Numbered from the stretch's first letter, positions 37,575 through 46,792 are shown. The stretch is DNA of 64,000 nucleotides from Palleronia sediminis (GCF_004358695.1 NZ_SNAA01000016.1:1-64000), one strand, 5' to 3'. Translations and numbers: made by a program. Notes: generated by a model not told the origin, from the letters alone.

Positions 37575-38274
37575 AGGCGTGCCGCGCGGCCGTGATGCGA
37601 ACCGATTGCACCGCCGCATTCACCCCCAGCGCGATCACCAGCAGCACGATCCCCAGCGCCAGCGCCAACGCCAGATCGCCCTTTGACGTCTCGAGCGCGA
37701 TGGCCGTCGTCATCACGCGGGTCAGGTGGTCGATATTGCCGCCGACGATGATGACCGCCCCCACCTCGGCCACGGCGCGGCCGAACCCGGCCAGCCCGAC
37801 GGTCAGAAGCGAATAGCGCGCGTCCCACAAAAGCGCCCGGATCGTCTGGAGCCGCGTGAGGCAGAGCGAACGGAACTGCTCGGCATATTCGGTGTGCAGA
37901 TCCTCGAGCACCTGCCGCGACAGCGCCGCGACGATGGGCGCGATCAGGATCGTCTGGGCGACGATCATCGCCGTGGGCGTATAGAGAAGGCCCAGAAAAC
38001 CCAGCGGGCCGGATCGCGACAGGTGCAGATAGACCAGCAGCCCCACCACCACCGGGGGCAGCCCCATGAGCGCGTTCATCACGATCAGCACGACATCGCG
38101 CCCCCGGAACCGCCCGATGGCCACCAGCGCCCCGATGGGCAGGCCGACGAGGCAGGCGATGACGGTCGCCGACAGGCTGACGCGCAGCGACAGCAGCACG
38201 ATCTCGAGCAGGTCTGCATCGCCCGACAGCACCAGCGCCACCGCAAGCCCAAGGGCATCCCCTATATCGTGCAC
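37567..38274 (-). CDS. tupB: Tungstate ABC transporter permease TupB
   Basis: The 235-residue permease has about five to six hydrophobic segments and an EAA-like loop (LLWDARYSLLTVGLAGFGRAVAEVG). It is the first gene of the tup operon. The start is GTG (MHDIGDALG), preceded by AAAGGGGGG. The shared 10-mer TGCATAATTT lies 15 bp upstream of this start. Confidence 0.86.
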   Translation of the reverse strand: MHDIGDALGLAVALVLSGDADLLEIVLLSLRVSLSATVIACLVGLPIGALVAIGRFRGRDVVLIVMNALMGLPPVVVGLLVYLHLSRSGPLGFLGLLYTPTAMIVAQTILIAPIVAALSRQVLEDLHTEYAEQFRSLCLTRLQTIRALLWDARYSLLTVGLAGFGRAVAEVGAVIIVGGNIDHLTRVMTTAIALETSKGDLALALALGIVLLVIALGVNAAVQSVRITAARHAYV

Positions 38275-38288
38275 GCGCCCCCCTTTGG

Positions 38289-38298
38289 TGCATAATTT
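38289..38298. promoter_or_regulatory. TGCATAATTT, copy beside tupB start
   Basis: This 10-mer is one of two identical copies in the tupB/trmO divergent region. It lies 15 bp upstream of the tupB GTG and is flanked as GG-TGCATAATTT-CC. A repressor here would sit over the tup promoter or ribosome site. Confidence 0.4.
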
Positions 38299-38417
38299 CC
38301 AGCCAGACGATAGCTATGCAGCTTTCCCGAGCGAGTTCAAGGCTGGCCTTTACCGGGAAACCCGCGCAAACAGGGATGGAATCGGTCTTCCGCAAAAGGG
38401 ATCGACACAAATGGTAC

Positions 38418-38427
38418 TGCATAATTT
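38418..38427. promoter_or_regulatory. TGCATAATTT, copy beside trmO start
   Basis: This is the second identical 10-mer, 12 bp upstream of the ATG at 38440. It includes CATAAT, which could be a -10 element for the plus-strand operon. Same-strand repetition suggests a shared regulator of the tup and the mol-like operons. Confidence 0.4.
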
Positions 38428-38439
38428 ACGGAACCCCGA

Positions 38440-38931
38440 ATGAGCACCGCCGACGACCTGCGGCCCGGCGAGCGGGCGATAGACACGGACCCGCCCGGCG
38501 ATGCCGCGCTGCGCTTCATCGGGCGGATCGAGACACCCTGGGCGCGGCGCGAGGATTGTCCGCGGCAAGGGCGGCTCGACGGGCCGGAATGCCGCGTCGT
38601 GCTCGATCCCGCCTGGCACGACGCGCTCGAGGGTCTCGAGGCCTATGACCGGATCGAACTGCTCTACTGGCTCGACCGCAGCCGTCGCGACCTCGTTCGG
38701 CAAAGCCCGAAAAACGACGGCCGGACCGTCGGCACCTTTGCCCTGCGCTCGCCCGTCAGGCCGAACCCTATCGGCACGAGCATTGTGCACCTCGAGCGGA
38801 TCGAGGGCGGCACGCTGGTCGTGCGCGGGCTCGACTGCCTCGACGGCACGCCCCTGATCGACGTGAAGCCCGACCGCTGCGCCTTTACCCCGCTGGCTCC
38901 CGCCAAGCCGGGCGAGGACACCGCCCCGTGA
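38440..38931 (+). CDS. TrmO/TsaA-domain protein
   Basis: The 163-residue protein has the TsaA (UPF0066) beta-barrel, the SAM-binding core of TrmO, which methylates N6-threonylcarbamoyl-A37 in tRNA. The conserved SPVRPNPIG and LDGTPLIDVKP blocks are present. It is shorter than E. coli TrmO and lacks the C-terminal domain, like many standalone alphaproteobacterial TsaA proteins. Its place as first gene before a molybdate-type importer is unexplained; related proteins occur beside metal or oxyanion transporters, so a role other than tRNA modification is possible. Confidence 0.75.
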   Translation: MSTADDLRPGERAIDTDPPGDAALRFIGRIETPWARREDCPRQGRLDGPECRVVLDPAWHDALEGLEAYDRIELLYWLDRSRRDLVRQSPKNDGRTVGTFALRSPVRPNPIGTSIVHLERIEGGTLVVRGLDCLDGTPLIDVKPDRCAFTPLAPAKPGEDTAP

Positions 38932-38954
38932 CGACCCCCTTTCCGAGGAATGCC

Positions 38955-39746
38955 ATGTACCGAAATCTCGTTCTCGCCCTGGGTCTCGGCCTGTCGATGA
39001 CCGCCGCTCATGCCCAGGACCTGTCGCTTTACGCGGCGGGCAGTCTCAAGGCCGCGATGTCCGATATCGCGCGCGACTATACGCAGGCCCATGGCAGCGG
39101 GGTTGCCACGACCTTCGGGCCCTCGGGGCTGCTGCGCGAGCGTATCGAGGGCGGCGAGGCCGCGCATGTCTTTGCCTCGGCCAACATGCGCCACCCCCGC
39201 ACGCTGGCCGAGGCCGGCAAGGGCGGGCCGGTCGCGCTCTTCGCGCGCAACGGGCTGTGCGCGCTCGCGCGGCCCGGTCTCGAGGTGACGACCGACAGTC
39301 TGCTCGACACCATGCTGGACGAGGACACCCGGCTCGGCACCTCGACGCCCAAGGCCGATCCGTCGGGCGACTACGCCTTTGCGCTGTTCGACAAGACCGA
39401 CCACGCCGAGGCGCTCAAGGCCAAGGCGCTGCAACTGACGGGCGGCCCCGACAGCGCGACGCCGCCCGAGGGGCGCAACGCCTATGCCTGGGTGCTCGAC
39501 AGCGATCAGGCCGACCTGTTCCTGACCTATTGCACCAACGCGGTTCTGGCCCGCAACGAGGTGCCGGACCTGCAGATCGTGCAGGTGCCCCCGGCCCTGG
39601 CGGTCGGGGCCGATTACGGGCTGATCGTGCTGGACGACGCCCCGGCCGAGGCATGGCGGCTCGCGCTCTATATCCTGTCGCCCGCGGGCCAGTCCGTGCT
39701 GGCCGATTACGGCTTCGACGTGGGCGCGCGCCCACGGGAGGACTGA
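38955..39746 (+). CDS. ModA-like periplasmic oxyanion-binding protein (orphan)
   Basis: The 263-residue protein has a signal peptide (cleavage near AHAQ) and a ModA-type binding domain with YAAGSLKAAM near the mature N-terminus. It probably binds molybdate or a related ligand. No ModB permease is encoded beside it; the next genes encode a B12-type importer with its own binding protein. The chosen ATG follows GAGGAA and gives a clean signal peptide; a GTG overlapping the upstream stop (38928) is the alternative. Confidence 0.75.
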   Translation: MYRNLVLALGLGLSMTAAHAQDLSLYAAGSLKAAMSDIARDYTQAHGSGVATTFGPSGLLRERIEGGEAAHVFASANMRHPRTLAEAGKGGPVALFARNGLCALARPGLEVTTDSLLDTMLDEDTRLGTSTPKADPSGDYAFALFDKTDHAEALKAKALQLTGGPDSATPPEGRNAYAWVLDSDQADLFLTYCTNAVLARNEVPDLQIVQVPPALAVGADYGLIVLDDAPAEAWRLALYILSPAGQSVLADYGFDVGARPRED

Positions 39747-39747
39747 G

Positions 39748-40779
39748 ATGCGCGCGGTCCTTCTGACGCTCGCGCTGCTGTTGGCCGCGCCGCTCGAGGC
39801 GCGCAGCGTCACCGACAGCGCCGGTCGCACCGTCGAGATCCCCGACACGGTCAACACGGTCTTTGCCGCCGGCCCCCCGGCCGCGATCCTCGTCTATATC
39901 CTCAAGCCCGAGGCACTGACCGGCTGGCCGCGCGCGCTGCGCCCGGAGGAGCGGGACTATATCGCCGCGCCCTTCCGCGACCTGCCCGAGACCGGGCGCA
40001 TCACCGGCCGCGGCGGCGAGGCCAATCTCGAACGCGTGCTCGAGATCGCGCCCGATCTCATCATCGATTTCGGCTCGGTCCGCGACACCTATACCGATCT
40101 CGCGAACCGCGTTCAGGACCAGACCGGCATTCCCTACCTGCTGATCGACGGGCGGTTCGAGAACACGGCCGGGGCGCTGCGCCTGCTGGGCGACGCGCTG
40201 GGCGTGCCCGAACGGGCCGAGGCGCTGGCCGCGGATGTCGAGGCCACATTCGCCCGGATCGACGCCATGCTCGAGGCCATCCCCGAAAAGGATCGCCCCC
40301 GTGTCTATCTGGCCCGCGGACCCGAAGGGCTCGAGACCGGGATGAAGGGGTCGATCAATACCGAGATCATCGAACGCGCGGGCGGCCGCAACGTGGCCGA
40401 TGACGGTGGCGCGACGCGCGGGCTGGTACAAAGCTCGATGGAGCAGGTGATCGTCGCCGATCCCGACACGATCGTGACGTGGGATCCGAACTTCTACGCC
40501 GCTGTCTTCGACGATCCGCTCTGGCAGGGCGTCGATGCGGTCGATGCGGGCCGGGTCTACCTGTCCCCCACGGCGCCTTTCGGCTGGATCGACCGCCCGC
40601 CCTCGCTCAACCGCATGATGGGGCTGATCTGGATGGCGGGGCTGCTTTATCCCGACGGTTGGGAGGGCGACCTCCGCGAGGACACGCGGGCGTTCTACAA
40701 GCTCTATTACCACGTCGATCTCGACGACGACGCGCTGGAAAGGCTGCTCGAATGGGCCGAGGGACGACCGCCGATGTGA
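39748..40779 (+). CDS. Periplasmic binding protein of B12/iron-complex-type importer (MolA-like)
   Basis: The 343-residue class III binding protein has a signal peptide (cleavage near LEARS) and two lobes joined by a long helix, as in BtuF, FhuD and MolA. It starts 2 bp after the ModA-like gene. Ferric-siderophore binding is the default family call. The surrounding tup, Mop and MOT1-like genes favour a MolA-like molybdate/tungstate receptor, as in Haemophilus influenzae MolBCA. Confidence 0.72.
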   Translation: MRAVLLTLALLLAAPLEARSVTDSAGRTVEIPDTVNTVFAAGPPAAILVYILKPEALTGWPRALRPEERDYIAAPFRDLPETGRITGRGGEANLERVLEIAPDLIIDFGSVRDTYTDLANRVQDQTGIPYLLIDGRFENTAGALRLLGDALGVPERAEALAADVEATFARIDAMLEAIPEKDRPRVYLARGPEGLETGMKGSINTEIIERAGGRNVADDGGATRGLVQSSMEQVIVADPDTIVTWDPNFYAAVFDDPLWQGVDAVDAGRVYLSPTAPFGWIDRPPSLNRMMGLIWMAGLLYPDGWEGDLREDTRAFYKLYYHVDLDDDALERLLEWAEGRPPM

Positions 40780-41774
40780 CCGCACCGCGCCCCGCGCCGA
40801 CGCTTGCGGGATGGCTGACGCTGGGGCTCGCCGCCCTGTCGATCGGCGCGCTCATGGTCGGCCCCTATGGCCTGACGCCCGGCGAGGTGGTCGCGGCGCT
40901 CGTCGGCCGGGGCGATCCGCAGGCGGCGGTCGTGGTGTGGAACATCCGCCTGCCGCGCGTCGGCGCCGCGCTGCTGGTGGGCGCGGCGCTGGCCGCCGCC
41001 GGGGCGAGCTACCAGGCGCTGTTTCGCAATCCGCTCGTCTCGCCCGATATCCTCGGGGTCTCGGCCGGTGCAGGGCTCGGGGCGGTGGCGGGGATATTCC
41101 TGTCGCTGCCGGTGGCCGCGATCCAGCTTTCGGCCTTTGCGGGCGGGATGGCGGCGGTGGCGGTCGTGGCGTTCGTCGCGTCACTGGTGCGCAATACCGA
41201 CCGCACGCTGACGCTGGTGCTGATCGGCGTGGTGATCGGGGCGCTGGCCGGTGCCGCGACCTCGCTGCTCAAGGTCATGGCCGATCCATATGACCAGTTG
41301 CCCGCGATCACCTTCTGGCTGCTCGGCTCGCTCGCCGCCGTAACCTCGGGCGACATCCTGCCCGCCCTGCCCGCGGTGGCGGCCGGGCTTGTGCCGCTGG
41401 CGCTTTTGCGCTGGAGGATCAACGTGCTGAGCCTCGGCGACGAGGAGGCCAGCGCGCTCGGGGTCGAGGCCGCCCGCACCCGGTTTCTCGTCATCGTCGC
41501 CGCGACGCTCATCACCGCCAGCGTCACTGCGCTGGCCGGTGTCGTGGGATGGGTCGGGCTCGTGATCCCGCATATCGCGCGGATGCTGGTCGGGCCGGGG
41601 TTCGGGCGGCTCTTGCCGGCCTCGGCGCTGATCGGCGCGGGCTACCTGCTGGTCGTCGACACGCTGGCGCGCACGATGGCGCAGATCGAGGTGCCGCTGG
41701 GCATCCTGACGGCCGTTATCGGGGCGCCGTTCTTCGTATGGCTCCTGGCGCGCGGACGGCGGGGGTGGTCGTGA
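40776..41774 (+). CDS. BtuC/FecCD-type permease (MolB-like)
   Basis: The 332-residue permease has about ten hydrophobic segments and the FecCD motifs RLPRVGAALLVGAALAAAG, NPLVSPDILG and a conserved VGLVIPHIAR near the C-terminus. The start is GTG overlapping the upstream stop (GTGA); an in-frame ATG 8 codons upstream is possible. It probably forms the channel of the molybdate-type importer with the binding protein and ATPase around it. Confidence 0.8.
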   Translation: MTAPRPAPTLAGWLTLGLAALSIGALMVGPYGLTPGEVVAALVGRGDPQAAVVVWNIRLPRVGAALLVGAALAAAGASYQALFRNPLVSPDILGVSAGAGLGAVAGIFLSLPVAAIQLSAFAGGMAAVAVVAFVASLVRNTDRTLTLVLIGVVIGALAGAATSLLKVMADPYDQLPAITFWLLGSLAAVTSGDILPALPAVAAGLVPLALLRWRINVLSLGDEEASALGVEAARTRFLVIVAATLITASVTALAGVVGWVGLVIPHIARMLVGPGFGRLLPASALIGAGYLLVVDTLARTMAQIEVPLGILTAVIGAPFFVWLLARGRRGWS

Positions 41775-42598
41775 TGCTCGAGGCGCGGGACCTGTCCATC
41801 GGCTACGGCACGACGGTCGTCGGCACCCGCCTGTCGCTGGTCGCGCGCCCCGGCGACGTGGTGTGCCTGCTGGGGCCGAACGGCTGCGGCAAGACCACGC
41901 TGTTCCGCACGATCCTGGGTCTGCTGCCGGCGCTGGCAGGCAGCGTGATGCTGGGGGGCAAGCCGATCGCGCAACAGCGCCGCGCCGAGATCGCGCGCCG
42001 CATCGCCTATGTCCCGCAGGCCCATGCCCCGCCCTTTCCCTTCGAGGCGCTGGACGTCGTGCTGATGGGCCGCACGGCGCGGCTGGGCCTGTTCGGGCAA
42101 CCCGGCGCCCGCGACCGCGCGGCCGCGCGTCACGCCATGGCGCGGCTGGGCATCGCGGACCTTGCGCATCGCGACTATTCCCGCCTGTCGGGGGGGCAGC
42201 GCCAGCTCGTGCTGATCGCCCGCGCGCTGGTGCAGGAGGCCGCGCTGATCGTCATGGACGAGCCGACCGCGAGCCTCGATTTCGGCAACCGCGCGCAGGT
42301 GCTGGCCCAGATCGCGGGGCTGACGCGCGACACGGGCGCGGCGGGCTGCGGCGTCATCCTGTCGACCCACGACCCCGATCAGGCCTTTGCGCTGGATGCG
42401 AGGGTGCTCTTGATGAAAGACGGCCGGCCCCATGCCGAGGGGCCGGCCGATACGGTTCTGACCGCGCGCAACCTCAGCGCGGTCTATGGCATCCCCGTCA
42501 CGGTCGAGACGACGCGCGGCGGGCGCAAGGTTTGCCTGCCGTCGCTCGACCTTCAGTCCGCGCCGACGATGACGTCGGACGCCTTGACGATGGCATAG
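41774..42598 (+). CDS. BtuD/FecE-type ATPase (MolC-like)
   Basis: The 274-residue ABC ATPase has Walker [11 protein letters not shown]-loop PQAHAP, signature LSGGQRQL and Walker [12 protein letters not shown]. It overlaps the permease by TGATG-type coupling. Its last 46 bp overlap the convergent mop gene. It energises the B12-type importer. Confidence 0.8.
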   Translation: MLEARDLSIGYGTTVVGTRLSLVARPGDVVCLLGPNGCGKTTLFRTILGLLPALAGSVMLGGKPIAQQRRAEIARRIAYVPQAHAPPFPFEALDVVLMGRTARLGLFGQPGARDRAAARHAMARLGIADLAHRDYSRLSGGQRQLVLIARALVQEAALIVMDEPTASLDFGNRAQVLAQIAGLTRDTGAAGCGVILSTHDPDQAFALDARVLLMKDGRPHAEGPADTVLTARNLSAVYGIPVTVETTRGGRKVCLPSLDLQSAPTMTSDALTMA

Positions 42599-42762
42599 GC
42601 CGTCTTGCCGACCTCGAGCCCCAGATCCTCGACCGAGGCATTGGTGATCATCGCCGTGACGGTCGCACCGCCGCCGAGGTCGATCTGCACGGTCGAGTTG
42701 ACCGCGCCCTTGTCGATGGCCTTGACGGTACCGGCGAGCTTGTTGCGTGCGCTGAGTTTCAT
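42553..42762 (-). CDS. Molbindin (Mop/TOBE domain)
   Basis: The 69-residue single Mop domain has the typical start [13 protein letters not shown] and the [11 protein letters not shown] core. Such proteins assemble as hexamers that bind molybdate or tungstate oxyanions for storage or homeostasis. Its presence supports reading the neighbouring importers as molybdenum/tungsten systems. The ribosome site AGGAGATAG lies before the ATG. Confidence 0.88.
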   Translation of the reverse strand: MKLSARNKLAGTVKAIDKGAVNSTVQIDLGGGATVTAMITNASVEDLGLEVGKTAYAIVKASDVIVGAD

Positions 42763-42864
42763 GGTCCCTATCTCCTGCGTGTCGCTTGACGCATCATGGT
42801 ATGGCCCGTGGCGGCGAATGCAATGCGAGGCCGCCGCAGTGTCGACCCGGACCGCGACAGAACG

Positions 42865-44007
42865 ATGACCGACCGCACCGATCCCGCCTTTCGTTTCGAC
42901 CTGCGCGATTTCAACGGCGCGCTGGGCGATATCGGAACGCTGCTGCCGCTGACCCTCGGGGCCATCGCGCTGGTCGGGCTGTCGGCACAGACCGTGCTCA
43001 TGGGGTTCGGGCTGGTCTATATCGCGTCGGGGCTGATCTACCGCTTGCCCGTCCCCGTCCAGCCGATGAAGGCCATCGCGGCCGTCGCCCTCGTCGGAGG
43101 GGTGACGCCCGGCGCGATGGCCATGGCGGGGGTCGCCATCGGGCTGATCCTCGTCGTTCTGGGCAGCAGCGGGGTCATCGACCGGATCGCGCGGCTGGTG
43201 CCGCAATCGGTCATGTCGGGCCTGCAACTGGGCCTCGGGGTGGCGCTCGGCTGGCTGGCGCTGACGCTGATGGCCGGGCAGCCGCTCATCGCGGCGGTAT
43301 CGCTTGCCGTGGCGGCGGCGGCGCTGCGGCGGGGCACCCATGCCGCCCTCGCCGCGTTGCTATGCGGTGCGGCGCTGGGCTGGATCGCGGGCCATCCGGG
43401 CCTTGCCCCGGAGGCCGCTCCCCATGCCGGCACATGGCCGCCCGCCCTGCCCGTCGCGGACGATCTACGGGTCGCGCTGTTCGACCTCGCGCTGCCGCAA
43501 CTGGCGCTGACGGTGACGAACGCGGTCTTTCTGACGGTGCTGGTCGCGGGCGACAGTTTCGGCGCGCGCGCCGCGACGGTGACGCCCCGCCGGTTGTGCC
43601 TGACCTCGGGGGCGGCGAACCTGCTGCTCGCGCCGCTGGGCGCGCTGCCCATGTGTCACGGCGCGGGCGGGCTGGCCGCGCATCACCGCTTCGGCGCCCG
43701 GACCGGAGGCGCCCCGATCATGCTCGGCGCGGTGCTGATGGCGCTGGCCTTCCTGCCGCACGAGATCCGCGGCCCGGCCCTGCAGGCGATCCCCGCAGCC
43801 ACGCTGGGCGCGCTCTTGCTGATTGCCGCGATCGAGCTCGGGGCCAGCCGCCGCCTCATCGACGCCCGCCCCTCCTGCCGGCCCGTCATCGCGGTCACGG
43901 CGGCCATGACGCTGATCGCGAACCCGCTGATCGGCCTTGTCGCCGGCACAATGGCCGAGATCGCCCGCAAGCTGATCCTGTCGCAGAGGCGGGCAAAGCA
44001 GGAGTGA
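42865..44007 (+). CDS. MOT1-like molybdate/sulfate permease
   Basis: The 380-residue membrane protein has about ten hydrophobic segments. It resembles the SulP-related MOT1 family of molybdate transporters, with [26 protein letters not shown] and [12 protein letters not shown] motifs. It lacks the STAS domain of true SulP proteins. It is divergent from mop. Sulfate is an alternative substrate. Confidence 0.8.
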   Translation: MTDRTDPAFRFDLRDFNGALGDIGTLLPLTLGAIALVGLSAQTVLMGFGLVYIASGLIYRLPVPVQPMKAIAAVALVGGVTPGAMAMAGVAIGLILVVLGSSGVIDRIARLVPQSVMSGLQLGLGVALGWLALTLMAGQPLIAAVSLAVAAAALRRGTHAALAALLCGAALGWIAGHPGLAPEAAPHAGTWPPALPVADDLRVALFDLALPQLALTVTNAVFLTVLVAGDSFGARAATVTPRRLCLTSGAANLLLAPLGALPMCHGAGGLAAHHRFGARTGGAPIMLGAVLMALAFLPHEIRGPALQAIPAATLGALLLIAAIELGASRRLIDARPSCRPVIAVTAAMTLIANPLIGLVAGTMAEIARKLILSQRRAKQE

Positions 44008-44109
44008 CGACGGCGGCATGACGCCCAAGGGGCGCGCGGCCCCTCGCCAGACGGGCCTTGCGTACATATCTCAGACCGAGGCCCGTTCGCCGCCACAGGA
44101 GAGCCCCCC

Positions 44110-45081
44110 ATCGCCCCGGTTCCACCGTCATCGCGTGTCGATCTGCCGCCGTCCGGCGATCCTGTCGCGCGCGCGTATCTCGACGCCTGCCGGGCGCGGA
44201 TCGATGGCTTTGTCGCGCGGCATTTCACATGGCCGGGGACGCTGCGGCTGCATCGCGCGGCCTTCGGTCGGGATATCCTGCGCGCGCCTTGCAATGTCGT
44301 GCTGTCGCCCGTGCTTGTTCTGAGCCGGGTCGGCGCGGCGCTTTTCCGTCGGGTCGGTTGGGTCCGCTGGGCGGAGTGGCTGTCGCGACGGCGGATCCTG
44401 CTGCCGACCGCGGTTTCGCGCCGGGTCGAGATCCTGCTTGCCGCCGAGCTTCTCGATCTCGCGCCCGCGGGCGTGGTCGATCCGGGCGACCCGGATACGC
44501 TGGCCCGCGCCGTGCTGGAGGCGCCGCAGTTGCGCGCGGCGTTCCGCGATTGCGCCAGCCCCGACGCGGCCCATGGCCTCGCGCAGAGGATCGAGGGGGC
44601 GGTCGGGGAATACGCGGGCACCCGCTCGGCCGTGGCCGAGATCACGGTGACGGCCTGCGTGCTGGTCGTGGGCGCGCTCGTGTTCCAGGCGCTGACGCCG
44701 GGCATGATCTCGATGGCGCCGGGCGTGGCCGATGCACTGGCCCGCAGCACCGCCATCGCGTCTTTCCCCTTGGGCGAGACGCTGGGCGGCGCGTGGTACG
44801 GGATTTTCGGCATAGGCGCGTCGCCCTGGCTGATCGGCGCGACGGTCGCGGCCTCGGTCATGGCGGGATCGGTCTTTGCAGCCTTTGCGGGCATCGTCGC
44901 CGACCCGGTGCAAAGCCTGGCCGGCATCCACCGCCGCCGCCTCGCGCGCCTTCTGGATACGCTCGAGGCGGATATCGCGGGCCGGCGCGACAGACCCTTC
45001 ACCGCCCGCGAACACATCTACGCCCGCGCCTTCGACCTCTGGGACGCGGCGGCGAGCGCGTTCCGGCTGTTTCGAAACTAG
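44110..45081 (+). CDS. Membrane protein of unknown function with apparent ATC start
   Basis: The 323-residue reading (from ATC at 44110) has a basic N-terminal part with DGFVARHFTWPGTLRLHR, two hydrophobic segments (about residues 178-205 and 235-270) and a C-terminal domain. I recognise it only as a conserved alphaproteobacterial protein of unknown function, probably DUF6635-like. No ATG, GTG or TTG exists in frame between the previous stop (44007) and 44299, yet the translation looks coding well before 44299. AGGAGAG at 44097-44103 sits at the right distance for ATC at 44110. A sequence error is the alternative, and a GTG start at 44299 the conservative one. Confidence 0.6.
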   Translation: MAPVPPSSRVDLPPSGDPVARAYLDACRARIDGFVARHFTWPGTLRLHRAAFGRDILRAPCNVVLSPVLVLSRVGAALFRRVGWVRWAEWLSRRRILLPTAVSRRVEILLAAELLDLAPAGVVDPGDPDTLARAVLEAPQLRAAFRDCASPDAAHGLAQRIEGAVGEYAGTRSAVAEITVTACVLVVGALVFQALTPGMISMAPGVADALARSTAIASFPLGETLGGAWYGIFGIGASPWLIGATVAASVMAGSVFAAFAGIVADPVQSLAGIHRRRLARLLDTLEADIAGRRDRPFTAREHIYARAFDLWDAAASAFRLFRN

Positions 45082-45095
45082 GAGCGGAGCCCTGC

Positions 45096-45926
45096 TCAGC
45101 CCCGTTTCAGCGCGCTCAGGACCGTTCGGGTGGCGGCGACCAGCGGTTCATGGGTTTCGCGCAGGATCTGCACGCGGTCGAACCTGTCCGGGTCGCGCTC
45201 CACCGCCGCGCGCAGCGCCCGCCCGAAGGCCATGCGCAGCTCGGTGCCGATGTTGAACTTGCAGATCGCCGAGCCATGCGCCAGCGCGCGCCGCTGTGCG
45301 ACCGGCACGCCCGAGCCGCCATGAATGACCAGCGGAACCTGCGTGACCGCCTCGATGGCGCGGATGCGCTCCTCGTCCAGACCGCCTTGCCTGTCCTGTT
45401 GCAGATGGACGTTGCCCACCGAGATCGCCATCGCGTCGACGCCCGTATCCCGCGCAAAGCGCGCGGCCTCGTCGGGGTCGGTTCCGGCCGAGATTTCGCC
45501 GCCGGAATAGCCCACGAACCCGATCTCGCCCTCGCAGGAGACGCCCGCGGCGTGGGCCATGTCGACGATGGCCGCGGTTTCGTCGATGTTGCGGGCCAGC
45601 GGTTTGCGCGAGCCGTCATACATCACCGAGGTAAAGCCGCTGTCGATTGCGATGCGGCACTCTTCGGTCGTGTAGCCGTGATCGAGATGGGCGACGACTG
45701 GAACGGACGCGGTTTCGGCGAGGTGGCGGAACATCGCGCCCAGCACCGGCAGCGGCGTATGTTCGCGGCAGGAGGGCCCGGCCTGCAGGATCACCGGGCA
45801 ATCCTCGGCCTCGGCGGCGGCGACATAGGCGCGCATGTCCTCCCACCCGAGGGTGACGAGCCCCGCCACGGCATAGCCGTCGCGCAGCGCGGGTTGCAGG
45901 ACCTGCGACAGGGTGACGAGGCTCAT
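45096..45926 (-). CDS. Class II fructose-bisphosphate aldolase-family protein (IolJ-like)
   Basis: The 276-residue class II aldolase carries zinc-site HLDHG and IHGGSG. In the inositol operon its likely role is cleavage of 5-dehydro-2-deoxyphosphogluconate, the IolC product, into dihydroxyacetone phosphate and malonate semialdehyde. It overlaps iolB by ATGA and is last in iolD-iolC-iolB-aldolase. Confidence 0.82.
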   Translation of the reverse strand: MSLVTLSQVLQPALRDGYAVAGLVTLGWEDMRAYVAAAEAEDCPVILQAGPSCREHTPLPVLGAMFRHLAETASVPVVAHLDHGYTTEECRIAIDSGFTSVMYDGSRKPLARNIDETAAIVDMAHAAGVSCEGEIGFVGYSGGEISAGTDPDEAARFARDTGVDAMAISVGNVHLQQDRQGGLDEERIRAIEAVTQVPLVIHGGSGVPVAQRRALAHGSAICKFNIGTELRMAFGRALRAAVERDPDRFDRVQILRETHEPLVAATRTVLSALKRG

Positions 45927-46780
45927 TTGAACTTGGCCACCATGTCCATGATGCCGGGAATGGTATGGAGCTGCTCCGCGTGGGTCGGCTGGAAATACTG
46001 CTTGAGGCTGCGCTGGCTGAGGCCGCCAAGGATGGTGAAGTAATACATCTCGTAGCCCGGCAGCACGGCGCAGGGGTGATAGCCCTTGTCGATCAGCACC
46101 GTCGAGCCGTTCATGATGTGATAGGCGGCGCCGGGCTCGTTCACTTTGCGCTGCAGCATCTGAAGGCCCGAGCCGTAATCGGGACGGAACCGGAAATTGT
46201 AGGTCTCGTCGTGGCGGGTCTCGATCAGTTCGCCCGTCTCGTCGCGGCGGTCGGTGTCGTGCTTGTGCGACGGAAAGCCGGACCAGCCGCCCTGCCCCAC
46301 CGTGTAAAGCTCGGACACCAGCAGGCGGCCGACCCGGTCGTGATGCCCGGCGCCCAGGATATGCTTGATCTTGCGATGGGTCTTGGTGTCGTCGGACCCG
46401 TATTGTACCACGTCCAGATCGGCGGCCCGGACCGCGAAAGGCGCGAGTTTGGTGTCGTAGCGCGCCCCGGCGACAAAGGTTTCGGTGGCGTCCGTGGTGC
46501 AGGTGATGCGGACGCTGGCGCCGGAGGGGACATAGACGCCTTCGGGCTCGCCATCCCAGACGTTCTCGGTCCGCTGGCCGATCCCGTCAAAGGCGGTCCC
46601 GTCCACCTCGACATTCACGGTTCCGGTGGCCGGAACGACGCAGGTCTCGTAGCCCGCCACGGAGTAGTCGAAGCTCTCGCCCTCTTTCAGCTTGACGATG
46701 TTGAAGTAATTCAGCGGGACGAGGTCGTGATCCGCGTCGACGATGGGCATGTTGGCATTGTCATGGGGCGCGATATGCAT
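45923..46780 (-). CDS. iolB: 5-deoxy-glucuronate isomerase IolB
   Basis: The 285-residue bicupin isomerase converts 5-deoxyglucuronate to 5-dehydro-2-deoxygluconate. Metal-binding residues appear in FPSHKHD with downstream Glu and His, and the KGYHPCAVLPGYEMYY block is typical. It begins 12 bp after iolC. Confidence 0.92.
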   Translation of the reverse strand: MHIAPHDNANMPIVDADHDLVPLNYFNIVKLKEGESFDYSVAGYETCVVPATGTVNVEVDGTAFDGIGQRTENVWDGEPEGVYVPSGASVRITCTTDATETFVAGARYDTKLAPFAVRAADLDVVQYGSDDTKTHRKIKHILGAGHHDRVGRLLVSELYTVGQGGWSGFPSHKHDTDRRDETGELIETRHDETYNFRFRPDYGSGLQMLQRKVNEPGAAYHIMNGSTVLIDKGYHPCAVLPGYEMYYFTILGGLSQRSLKQYFQPTHAEQLHTIPGIMDMVAKFK

Positions 46781-46792
46781 CGGCCTCTCCTT

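Noticed and set aside
39748-42598. Ferric-siderophore importer
   Set aside because: The family allows it, but there is no TonB receptor or siderophore gene, while ModA-like, Mop, Tup and MOT1-like genes surround it. Kept as an alternative in the entries.
44018-44323. Alternative plus-strand gene starting at the ATG at 44018
   Set aside because: Its translation is Arg/Pro/Ser-rich and ends inside the membrane-protein gene. It does not join that frame without a frameshift, for which there is no sign in the sequence.
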